From positions 1 to 64,000 of the forward strand of contig NZ_JAKZFT010000016.1 of NCBI RefSeq assembly GCF_022808985.1: DNA of 64,000 bases. The letters are read 5' to 3'. Source of the stretch: Geotalea sp. SG265 (GTDB lineage: Bacteria; Desulfobacterota; Desulfuromonadia; Geobacterales; Geobacteraceae). Positions 35,452-43,485 of this stretch are shown here, one piece after another. Within the stretch, counting starts at the first letter, position 1. Each line of letters opens with the position of its first letter. The notes beneath the pieces are model-generated. The model worked only from the letters and a program-made list of their open reading frames with translations, was not told the DNA's origin and ran no database searches. Both the position numbers and the translations under genes were made by a program.

Positions 35452-37458
35452 ATGTTTGAATACGTATGGTTGATCCCACTGTTCCCACTCATCGGGGTGG
35501 TAATCAACGGCCTATTCGGCAAATCAATAAAGAATGAGAAGATTATAGGCGGGATCGGATCGTTAATGGTCTTTGGTTCTTTCCTGGTTGCCTGCAGCAT
35601 ACTGTTCAGACTGCTGTCTCTTCCCAGTGAGGAACGTCTTTACGAACTGAACGTCTTCACCTGGATTCAATCGGGTACTTTCAAGGCCGATATCGGTTTC
35701 CTCATTGATCCCCTCTCGGCACTCATGATCATGGTCGTTACCGGCGTCGGCTTTCTGATTCATCTGTACTCCATCGGCTATATGCATGGTGAGGAGGGCT
35801 TCTACCGCTACTTCACCTACCTGAACCTCTTTACTTTTTCCATGCTGCTGCTGGTTCTCGGCAACAACCTGCTGCTTATGTTCGTCGGTTGGGAAGGTGT
35901 CGGCCTCTGCTCCTATCTTCTCATCGGCTACTATTTCCACAAGAAGTCCGCCGGCGATGCAGGCAAAAAAGCATTCGTCATGAACCGGGTGGGGGACTTT
36001 GGTTTCCTCCTGGGCGTGTTCACCCTGTTTTGGTTCCTTGGCCAGAACTACAACATCTGGACCATCAACTTTGTTGAATTGAGCAAGGCATCCCACCTTT
36101 TACCGGTGGGTGGCATCGTTACCATCATTACCCTCTGTTTCTTCCTGGGAGCAACCGGTAAATCGGCACAGATACCGCTCTATACCTGGCTTCCTGATGC
36201 CATGGAGGGCCCGACACCGGTATCCGCCCTCATCCATGCCGCTACCATGGTTACCGCCGGTGTTTACATGATAGGCCGCATGAACTTCATCTTCATCAAG
36301 GCTCCCGAAACCATGCTGGTCATCGCCTGCATCGGTGCGGCAACCGCTATTTTCGCTGCGACGATCGGTACCGCCCAGAACGACATCAAGAGGGTTCTTG
36401 CCTATTCGACGGTTTCCCAGCTCGGCTTCATGTTCCTGGCCATGGGGGTCGGCGCCTTTGCGGCCGGCGTTTTCCACCTCATGACCCACGCGTTCTTCAA
36501 GGCCTGTCTGTTCCTTGGGTCCGGTTCCGTTATCCACTCCATGCATCATGCGCTGCACCATGCCCACTCCCACGACGATCCGCAGGACATGCGTCACATG
36601 GGCGGCTTGAAATCAAAGATGCCGATCACCTTCATTACTTTCCTCGTTTCAACCATCGCCATTGCCGGTATACCTGGTTTTTCCGGATTCTTCTCCAAGG
36701 ACGAAATCCTCTGGCAGGCGTTTGCCAACCCTTACCACGGTAGCCTCAACTATGTTCTCTGGGGTATCGGTGCAGTTGCAGCTGGCTTTACCGCATTCTA
36801 CATGTTCCGCCTGGTTTTCATGACTTTCTTTGGCGAGTGCCGCATTACCCCCAAGGCAAAGGACCATCTTCACGAGTCACCTTTCGTCATCACCCTGCCG
36901 CTGATGGTGCTCGGCTTCCTGGCCGTGGTCGGCGGTTACGTGGGCATCCCCAAGGTGATTGGCGAGGTCTTCGGTGGTATTCCCAATCTCTTCGAGCACT
37001 ATCTTGAGCCGGTTTTCAGAATCTCTGAAGAATTCGCCAAGGAGCATGTCCAGGTGACGGCTCACCATAGCGCTGCCCTGGAGTGGGGCCTGATGGGGAC
37101 CTCGGTACTGATTGCTGTCGTCGGCATCAGCATCGCCTATGCGCTCTATATTGTGTCACCGTCGATTCCTGCAAAATTCACTGCTGCTTTCCCTGGGCTG
37201 CACCGGGCAGTATACAACAAATGGTATATCGACGAGCTCTACGACCTGCTCTTCGTTAATCCTTGCAAGGCATTGGGCCGCTTCCTCTGGAAAGGCTTCG
37301 ATGTGGTCATAGTCGACGGCATCGTCAACGGCGTAGCCAAGGTTACCATGGGCTTCAGCGGCGTGCTCAGGCACGTTCAGTCGGGGTTTGTGCACAACTA
37401 TGCACTGACCATGGCACTGGGTATGGTCGTTATCGTCGGTTTCTACCTCTTCCGTTAA
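35452..37458 (+). CDS. nuoL: NADH-quinone oxidoreductase subunit L
   Basis: NuoL is the distal antiporter-like proton pump of complex I. The 668-residue protein has the standard core with MFVGWEGVGLCSYLLIGYY, WLPDAMEGPTPVSALIHAATMVTAGVY and DIKRVLAYSTVSQLGFM, a histidine-rich loop (HSMHHALHHAHSHDDPQDMRHMGG), and the long lateral helix region near the C-terminus. Length is normal. Confidence 0.96.
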   Translation: MFEYVWLIPLFPLIGVVINGLFGKSIKNEKIIGGIGSLMVFGSFLVACSILFRLLSLPSEERLYELNVFTWIQSGTFKADIGFLIDPLSALMIMVVTGVGFLIHLYSIGYMHGEEGFYRYFTYLNLFTFSMLLLVLGNNLLLMFVGWEGVGLCSYLLIGYYFHKKSAGDAGKKAFVMNRVGDFGFLLGVFTLFWFLGQNYNIWTINFVELSKASHLLPVGGIVTIITLCFFLGATGKSAQIPLYTWLPDAMEGPTPVSALIHAATMVTAGVYMIGRMNFIFIKAPETMLVIACIGAATAIFAATIGTAQNDIKRVLAYSTVSQLGFMFLAMGVGAFAAGVFHLMTHAFFKACLFLGSGSVIHSMHHALHHAHSHDDPQDMRHMGGLKSKMPITFITFLVSTIAIAGIPGFSGFFSKDEILWQAFANPYHGSLNYVLWGIGAVAAGFTAFYMFRLVFMTFFGECRITPKAKDHLHESPFVITLPLMVLGFLAVVGGYVGIPKVIGEVFGGIPNLFEHYLEPVFRISEEFAKEHVQVTAHHSAALEWGLMGTSVLIAVVGISIAYALYIVSPSIPAKFTAAFPGLHRAVYNKWYIDELYDLLFVNPCKALGRFLWKGFDVVIVDGIVNGVAKVTMGFSGVLRHVQSGFVHNYALTMALGMVVIVGFYLFR

Positions 37459-37503
37459 GAATTAATTCAGATAATTTTTGCCAGATTTAAAGGAGCAGAG
37501 TAA

Positions 37504-39090
37504 ATGAACCAGATGCCTGCGTTACTGAGCATAATAACATTCCTGCCGCTGTTGGGAGCCATACTCCTGCTGTTTGTCAACAAAAACAGTCATGCAGTGG
37601 CGAGAGGTATCGCCCTTGGCGTTTCTCTGATAGTCTTTCTCGTATCGATCCCGCTGATCACCGGTTTTCAGAACAACGCCGAGTTCCAGTTCGTTGAATT
37701 GGTGCCCTGGATAACAGCAGGCCCTTTCCAGATGAACTATCACGTAGGTATTGACGGCATCAGTCTCTGGCTTGTTATTCTTACCACCTTCATCATGCCA
37801 ATTGCCATTCTCTCCACTTGGACTGCGGTGGAAGAGAAGGTCAAGGAATACATGATCTGCCTCCTGCTCCTGGAAGTGGGGATGATCGGTGCCTTCATTG
37901 CCCTCGATCTTTTCCTCTTCTACATCTTCTGGGAAGTAATGCTCATCCCCATGTACTTCATCATCGGTATCTGGGGGGGCAAAAACAAGCTGTATGCTGC
38001 AATGAAGTTCTTCATCTACACCATGGTCGGTTCGCTGCTCATGCTGGTTGCACTGATTGCCCTCTATTTCAAGGCCGGCGGCGGGGATTTCAACCTGCTC
38101 AAATTCTACCAGCTGTCCCTTGATCCGGGCACCCAGACCTGGATGTTCCTGGCATTTGCCTTGGCCTTTGCCATCAAGGTGCCCATGTTCCCCCTGCATA
38201 CCTGGTTGCCCGATGCCCACACCGAAGCGCCGACAGCCGGTTCGGTAATACTCGCGGCAGTGCTTCTGAAGATGGGTACATATGGTTTCGTGCGCTTTGC
38301 CATGCCGCTCTTCCCTCTGGCAACCGCACAGTTCACGCCACTTATCGCCACTCTGTCGGTCATCGGCATCATCTATGCCGCATTGGTTGCCATGGTCCAG
38401 GAAGACGTCAAGAAGCTTGTTGCCTACTCCTCAGTGGCCCACCTGGGTTTCGTCATGCTCGGGGTCTTTGCCATCAACCAGCAGGGCATTGCCGGTGGTA
38501 TGTTGCAGATGCTCAACCACGGCGTTTCCACCGGCGCACTGTTCCTTATCGTCGGCTTTATCTATGAACGTCGCCATACGCGGCTCATTACCGATTTCGG
38601 CGGTCTCTCCAAACAGATGCCCGTCTTCGCCACCATTTTCATGATCGTCACCCTGTCTTCCATCGGCCTTCCCGGCACCAATGGCTTCGTTGGTGAATTC
38701 CTGGTTCTGATCGGCTCCTTTGAGAGCTCCATCAGATGGTACTCGGTGATTGCCACCAGTGGTGTCATCCTTTCGGCAGTTTACATGCTGTGGATGTTTC
38801 AACGGGTCATGTTCGGTGAACTCAGCAATCCGAAGAACCAGGTGCTCAAGGACCTCAATGCCAGGGAAGTTGCCATCATGCTGCCTCTGCTGGTGCTGAT
38901 ATTCTTCATGGGCGTCTATCCCCGTCCGTTCATCGACAAGATGACTCCTTCCATCGAAAATTTGGTGCAGCATGTCAAGACCAAGCAGGCGGCAGCCAAC
39001 CAGCCTGTGGCACAAAGCGTGCCCGCCCAGGCCGTCCAAGCCGCACCGGTCCCATTGCCCCAGGCAGCAACCCCAGCAGAAGTGAAATAG
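37504..39090 (+). CDS. nuoM: NADH-quinone oxidoreductase subunit M
   Basis: NuoM is the middle antiporter-like subunit. The 528-residue protein has FYIFWEVMLIPMYF with the key glutamate, PLHTWLPDAHTEAPTAGSVILAAVLLKMGTYG split by conserved His/Asp residues, and DVKKLVAYSSVAHLGF. The last 45 residues are Ala/Gln/Pro/Val-rich, probably a disordered extension absent from most family members. Confidence 0.96.
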   Translation: MNQMPALLSIITFLPLLGAILLLFVNKNSHAVARGIALGVSLIVFLVSIPLITGFQNNAEFQFVELVPWITAGPFQMNYHVGIDGISLWLVILTTFIMPIAILSTWTAVEEKVKEYMICLLLLEVGMIGAFIALDLFLFYIFWEVMLIPMYFIIGIWGGKNKLYAAMKFFIYTMVGSLLMLVALIALYFKAGGGDFNLLKFYQLSLDPGTQTWMFLAFALAFAIKVPMFPLHTWLPDAHTEAPTAGSVILAAVLLKMGTYGFVRFAMPLFPLATAQFTPLIATLSVIGIIYAALVAMVQEDVKKLVAYSSVAHLGFVMLGVFAINQQGIAGGMLQMLNHGVSTGALFLIVGFIYERRHTRLITDFGGLSKQMPVFATIFMIVTLSSIGLPGTNGFVGEFLVLIGSFESSIRWYSVIATSGVILSAVYMLWMFQRVMFGELSNPKNQVLKDLNAREVAIMLPLLVLIFFMGVYPRPFIDKMTPSIENLVQHVKTKQAAANQPVAQSVPAQAVQAAPVPLPQAATPAEVK

Positions 39091-39122
39091 ACAAGTTTAG
39101 AATAGTTACCGGAGGAAATTAG

Positions 39123-40586
39123 ATGGAAACAATCCCTATGCCAGCCATAAACTTCGCTGCGGTGATGCCTGAAACGATACTATCGGTATTCGCCATGGTG
39201 CTTCTGCTGGTCAATGTCTTTGTCCCTGGCAAACAGAAGGCTTACCTCGCCTATCTGAGTCTTATCGGCATCATTGCTGCCGGTGTCAGCGTATTCAATG
39301 CCTGGGATGCCCCGCTTGCACTCAGGGAAGGGTTCAATGGTTCAGTTCTGCAGGATAACTTCTCCCTCTTCTTCAAAGGGATCTTCCTCGTTTCCGCGGC
39401 CCTGACCCTGCTTATCAGCGACCAGTACCTGAATCGGGAAAACTGCAACCACGGCGAGATATACCCGCTGATTCTGCTCTCAACCGCCGGCATGATGCTT
39501 ATGGCATCAGGAACAGACCTGATGACAATTTTCCTCGGCCTTGAAGTGCTGTCCGTATCACTCTACGTTCTGGCAGGCTTCAACAGGGATAACGTCAAGT
39601 CGAACGAAGCAGGTCTGAAATACTTTCTGCTCGGTGCTTTTTCCACCGGCTTCCTTCTCTACGGCATGGCCCTCACCTACGGTGCGACTGGATCGACCAA
39701 AATTGGCAGTATTGCCTCCTTCGTAGCACAGAATGCTGCCGTTACCGCTAATCCTCTGTTCCTTGTGGGCATGCTGCTCATGGCAGTTGGCTTCTCCTTC
39801 AAAATTGCTGCAGCGCCGTTCCATATGTGGACTCCTGATGTCTATGAGGGTGCTCCCACGCCGATCACTGCTTTCATGTCTGCCGGGCCCAAGGCAGCCG
39901 GTTTTGCCGCCTTTATCCGGGTGATGATCTTTGCCTTCCCCACCCTCAAAGCAGATTGGTCCGATCTTCTCTGGATCCTCGCTGTGCTCACCATGACCGT
40001 CGGTAACATCATTGCGCTGAGCCAGGACAATATAAAAAGAATGCTTGCCTACTCTTCCATTGCCCACGCAGGCTATGCGCTGGTCGGTTTTGCCGCCGGC
40101 AATGCGGAAGGCGCCGCTGGTATTCTCTTCTACATGCTCTCCTATGCCTTCATGAACATCGGTGCCTTCGCTATCATCGTTCTCATCGGCAAGAAGGGGG
40201 AAGCCAACAACAACATCGCCGATTTCGCAGGTCTTGGTTTCAGACGGCCTGTACTTGCCCTTTTGATGGCTATCTTCCTCTTCTCCCTGGCTGGGATTCC
40301 TCCCATGGTCGGCTTTGTCGGTAAATTCTACCTCTTCTCCGCCGCCATAAAGTCGGGCTTCATCTGGCTTGCCATTATCGGCGTGCTGAACAGTGCCGCT
40401 TCCGTCTATTATTATCTGCGGGTGATGGTTTACATGTACATGAAGGATCCCGTCGAGGAATTCGACTGGGTCAAGGTTACCCCTGCCATTGCCCTGAGTC
40501 TGCTTATTTCAGTTGCCGGAGTCATGATTCCCGGTGTTGTCCCCGGTTACCTGCTGCAACTGGCCCAGAAGGCGGTGCTTTTCTAA
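39123..40586 (+). CDS. nuoN: NADH-quinone oxidoreductase subunit N
   Basis: This last antiporter-like subunit closes the operon. The 487-residue protein has FLGLEVLSVSLYVLAGF, FKIAAAPFHMWTPDVYEGAPTP and NIKRMLAYSSIAHAGYALVG, as expected. GGAGGAAATTAG precedes the ATG. A rho-independent terminator follows 27 bp after the stop codon, so the operon is exactly nuoA to nuoN. Confidence 0.96.
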   Translation: METIPMPAINFAAVMPETILSVFAMVLLLVNVFVPGKQKAYLAYLSLIGIIAAGVSVFNAWDAPLALREGFNGSVLQDNFSLFFKGIFLVSAALTLLISDQYLNRENCNHGEIYPLILLSTAGMMLMASGTDLMTIFLGLEVLSVSLYVLAGFNRDNVKSNEAGLKYFLLGAFSTGFLLYGMALTYGATGSTKIGSIASFVAQNAAVTANPLFLVGMLLMAVGFSFKIAAAPFHMWTPDVYEGAPTPITAFMSAGPKAAGFAAFIRVMIFAFPTLKADWSDLLWILAVLTMTVGNIIALSQDNIKRMLAYSSIAHAGYALVGFAAGNAEGAAGILFYMLSYAFMNIGAFAIIVLIGKKGEANNNIADFAGLGFRRPVLALLMAIFLFSLAGIPPMVGFVGKFYLFSAAIKSGFIWLAIIGVLNSAASVYYYLRVMVYMYMKDPVEEFDWVKVTPAIALSLLISVAGVMIPGVVPGYLLQLAQKAVLF

Positions 40587-40612
40587 AGCTGCTCCCATTC
40601 GTGTCAATTCCC

Positions 40613-40644
40613 AAGCCCCGCCTGGATCTCCGGCGGGGCTTTTT
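40613..40644 (+). terminator. Terminator of the nuo operon
   Basis: A stem of nine to ten pairs (AGCCCCGCC / GGCGGGGCT) with a 9-nt loop and a T-run. Confidence 0.9.
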
Positions 40645-40872
40645 CATTCCGATTGTGCAATTCAGTCAAGCGCTCCTGGTGCCGAGGCCGCTATCCAGGA
40701 GATAATCTGGCCGCATCGCAGGTGTTGTTTTCATGCTGCAGGTACTGCGCCTGCAATCTCTCCTGATTGTTCCGTCTCCACAATCCCGTCGACGGTTCCG
40801 GCCGTTACGAATTCAACCGTACTCTGCAACTTGGCTCAGCCTCACAAGCAAATCGGTTCCCTATTTTTGCCA

Positions 40873-40911
40873 ACAGTATTTACAACGTTATAATTGGCTT
40901 GACAATACTGT
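40873..40911. promoter_or_regulatory. Inverted repeat flanking the -35 of the RND operon (candidate operator)
   Basis: ACAGTATT (40873-40880) is the exact reverse complement of AATACTGT (40904-40911). Centres are 31 bp apart, about three helical turns, and the right arm overlaps the -35 element. A repressor such as the ArsR-family protein encoded at the operon's end could bind here; this link is inference. Confidence 0.45.
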
Positions 40912-40927
40912 GGCCATCATATATATA
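40899..40927 (+). promoter_or_regulatory. Promoter of the RND efflux operon
   Basis: TTGACA (40899-40904) and TATATA (40922-40927) with a 17-bp spacer, about 43 bp before the GTG start. Confidence 0.65.
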
Positions 40928-40969
40928 AAAAATACTATATATTGGTGTGGTAATAAGTCGGAGGTTCAC

Positions 40970-42307
40970 GTGCGAACCCTATACTTTGTCTTCTGCTTTT
41001 TGCTGGCCTTTCCCCTTGCTGGTGTTGCCGCCGAGAAAGTCAGCCCCCGACAGGCCATCGTCATGGCATTGGCAAAGAACCATCAGCTGCAGGCGACCGG
41101 CCATGAGCTAACCGCCGTTGAAAAAGAGGCAATCATCAGCCGTAGCCGGTACTTCCCGAGGATTTCCCTGGAGGAAAACGCAGCCGCTTCCAATTCTCCG
41201 ACGCGCGTCTTCATGATGAAGCTGGATCAGGGCAGATTTGCTGCAAGCGATTTCGAACCGGCTCGGCTTAATAATCCCAGCTCTTATCACGATTTCAAGA
41301 CCGCCTTGAATCTGGAACAGCCGCTGTTCGATCTGGTAATCACCCGGTCGTCGGCGATGGCCGAGACCGTTGCCGAAAGCAGGAGGCTTGCCATGGGGCA
41401 AAAACGCCAGGTTGTGGCGCTGCAGGTCTATGCAGCATGGCTTGAGGTCAGACGGGCCAAGGCATATCTGGGGATAGCCGAGCAGGCGATGGCGGAAGCC
41501 CGGGAGCATTTGCGGCTGGCTGGGGTGCGGGTCGGAGTCGGCACCGGCTTGAAATCTGAGGATTTACGGGCACGAACCTTTCTCTTCGACGTTGAACAGC
41601 AGCTGATCTCTGCAAAGAACAACGTTACGCTGGCCAGAATGCAGTTGTCTCTGGTTACTGGCGGCAGTTCCGGTGAGGAACTGGATATCGATGACGGCAT
41701 TACGGTTGACGGGATGCCCTTGAACTTGAAAGAGCTGCAGCAGTTGGCGGTGGAAAACCGTCAGGATTTGAAAGCCATAGGCAAGGAGACTGAAAAAGCG
41801 GCGGCTGCCATTGCTCTGGCGCGAGCGGCCTATTATCCCACGCTCTATGCCAATGCCTCCTTCCAGATGAATGACTACAGTGTTCCCTTCGGCCACGATA
41901 ATGATTCCTGGCAGGCAGGTCTCAGTCTGCGCTGGGATCTTTTTTCAGGGATGAAAACGGCAAATGAAGTAGCCAAATCCCAAGCCATGGAACATGCGGC
42001 AAAGGAATATCAGCAGGATTATCGCAACACCATAGGCTACCAGGTCAGCGAAAGCTATCTACGCTATGAAGAGGCTGGGAAGAAGCTTGACCTTGCCCGG
42101 CAGGCGGTTGCCGATGCCGAGGAAAGCGTCCGCCTGATCGGCAAACGCTATCAGAATTCTCTTTCCACCATGGTCGAGCTGCTTGATGCCCAGACTGCCC
42201 TTAATAGGGCCCGCGCTGTACAGGTGGAAATGGAGAACGGCCAGGCCCTGGCAGTGGCGAGGATCTGGCAGTCTGCAGGAGTGTTTCTCAAGGAGGTTCT
42301 TAAATGA
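40970..42307 (+). CDS. TolC-family outer membrane efflux protein
   Basis: This is the outer-membrane channel of the tripartite pump encoded with the next two genes. The 445-residue protein has a signal peptide (RTLYFVFCFLLAFPLAGVAA) and the two repeated coiled-coil halves of TolC-type proteins, for example SPRQAIVMALAKNHQL and LELDIDD...LKELQQLAVENRQDL in the paired positions. The GTG at 40970 is chosen because GGAGG lies 5 nt upstream and the signal peptide begins there. GGTTC/GAACC (40963-40978) could fold over the start codon. The stop overlaps the adaptor start (ATGA). Confidence 0.85.
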   Translation: MRTLYFVFCFLLAFPLAGVAAEKVSPRQAIVMALAKNHQLQATGHELTAVEKEAIISRSRYFPRISLEENAAASNSPTRVFMMKLDQGRFAASDFEPARLNNPSSYHDFKTALNLEQPLFDLVITRSSAMAETVAESRRLAMGQKRQVVALQVYAAWLEVRRAKAYLGIAEQAMAEAREHLRLAGVRVGVGTGLKSEDLRARTFLFDVEQQLISAKNNVTLARMQLSLVTGGSSGEELDIDDGITVDGMPLNLKELQQLAVENRQDLKAIGKETEKAAAAIALARAAYYPTLYANASFQMNDYSVPFGHDNDSWQAGLSLRWDLFSGMKTANEVAKSQAMEHAAKEYQQDYRNTIGYQVSESYLRYEEAGKKLDLARQAVADAEESVRLIGKRYQNSLSTMVELLDAQTALNRARAVQVEMENGQALAVARIWQSAGVFLKEVLK

Positions 42308-43434
42308 TGACAGGGATAGCAGGCCGTTTTGCTGCCTGCACCGCACTGGTGATGATGCTTGCTTCGGGATGCAGCAAGGAGAAGGAAGCCGCGAAAGAGG
42401 GACCGGGTCCGGTTGTCTCAGGGCTTACCGTTGAAAAAATAGTCACGACGGTAGTCCCGGATCAGCTGGAGGCGGTCGGCGCAGTTCGCCCGAGGAATAC
42501 CGCTCAGATCGCCGCGCGCATAGCGGGTACGGTGACTTCAATGAAGATACGGGAGGGTGATCGGGTCAGCAAGGGAATGCTCCTCGTGACGTTGGCATCG
42601 GCGGAAACAGCGGCAAATGCAGCCGGCGCACGGGCTGCTGTCGAACAGGCGCTGCAGGGGGTGGAAGAAGCGCGCTCGCGGAAGCAGTTTGCCGACGTGA
42701 CCTTTGACAGATACCGGAAGTTGTTGCAGGAAGAGGCGGTAACCCGCCAGGAATACGACGGCCGGCTGGCTGAAAAGGAAGTGGCCGGACGTTCTCTGGC
42801 TCGGGCCGAAGCTGCGCTTGTCGCAGCACGGGAAGGGGCGCGAGGGGCATCAAGCCTGGCCGGTTACGGGCGGATACAGGCCCCCATCAGCGGCGTCGTT
42901 GTCAATAAGGCCGCCGATGTGGGGATGACGGTTTTCCCCGGCATGCAGCTCCTGACCATTGAAGAGCAGGGCGCATATCGCCTGGAGGTTGCCGCTCCGG
43001 AATCGTTACTGGGCAAAATAAAGGCCGGAGACAGAATTCCCGTTACCTTGGAAGGTGCCCCGGCAGTGAAAAGCGGTGTGGTGGAAGAAGTGGTACCTGC
43101 AGTGGACCGGGCGACCCGGACCTTTATCGTCAAGATCGGGGTTGCCGACAAGGGGCTTCGTTCCGGTTCTTACGGGAATGCGCGCTTCACGCTGGGGAGC
43201 CGTGAAGGGCTTCTCGTTGCCAGAAATGCGGTGATCACGCAAGGGGCCTTGACCTCGGTCTGGGTCGTCGGCCGGGATGCCGTCGTCCGGATGCGCATTG
43301 TCAAAACAGGCAAGCAGGTCGGAGACAAGGTGGAAATACTGGCTGGGCTGGCACCGGGCGAAGCGGTTGTGACATCGGGGGTGGAAAAGATTGTGGAGGG
43401 GGCGCGCGTTGCAGATAAATCTGGTCAGCAGTAA
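42304..43434 (+). CDS. RND efflux periplasmic adaptor (membrane fusion lipoprotein)
   Basis: The adaptor bridges the RND permease and the TolC channel. The 376-residue protein has a lipoprotein signal ending in LASGC (Cys23), a lipoyl-like domain (IAARIAGTVTSMKIREGDRV), a coiled-coil hairpin (about 95-170) and beta-barrel and membrane-proximal domains (APISGVVVNKAADVGMTVFPG). AAGGAGG in the tolC-like 3' end serves as its ribosome-binding site. Substrate cannot be inferred from the adaptor itself. Confidence 0.9.
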   Translation: MMTGIAGRFAACTALVMMLASGCSKEKEAAKEGPGPVVSGLTVEKIVTTVVPDQLEAVGAVRPRNTAQIAARIAGTVTSMKIREGDRVSKGMLLVTLASAETAANAAGARAAVEQALQGVEEARSRKQFADVTFDRYRKLLQEEAVTRQEYDGRLAEKEVAGRSLARAEAALVAAREGARGASSLAGYGRIQAPISGVVVNKAADVGMTVFPGMQLLTIEEQGAYRLEVAAPESLLGKIKAGDRIPVTLEGAPAVKSGVVEEVVPAVDRATRTFIVKIGVADKGLRSGSYGNARFTLGSREGLLVARNAVITQGALTSVWVVGRDAVVRMRIVKTGKQVGDKVEILAGLAPGEAVVTSGVEKIVEGARVADKSGQQ

Positions 43435-43485
43435 GGTACAAGCGGCAAACGGTGGAGAACATCTCAATAATGGGGGAACTGATTG

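Larger units (their letters stand above)
40645..40969. other. Regulatory intergenic region before the RND efflux operon
   Basis: No gene is supported in these 325 bases. The first 200 bases show nothing I can name. The last 100 hold a long inverted repeat, a promoter and an AT-rich tract, followed by a GGAGG ribosome-binding site at 40960-40964. A reading frame continuous with the downstream gene runs through this region but has no start signal and no protein-like character before the signal peptide. Confidence 0.5.

Noticed and set aside
40733-40969. N-terminal extension of the TolC-like gene
   Set aside because: The signal peptide, GGAGG and GTG start at 40970 account for the protein; the upstream frame includes the promoter and is not protein-like.
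40963-40978. GGTTCACGTGCGAACC as a possible parS-type or LuxR-type palindrome
   Set aside because: It departs from the parS consensus (TGTTTCACGTGAAACA) at several bases and overlaps a ribosome-binding site; a local hairpin is the simpler reading.
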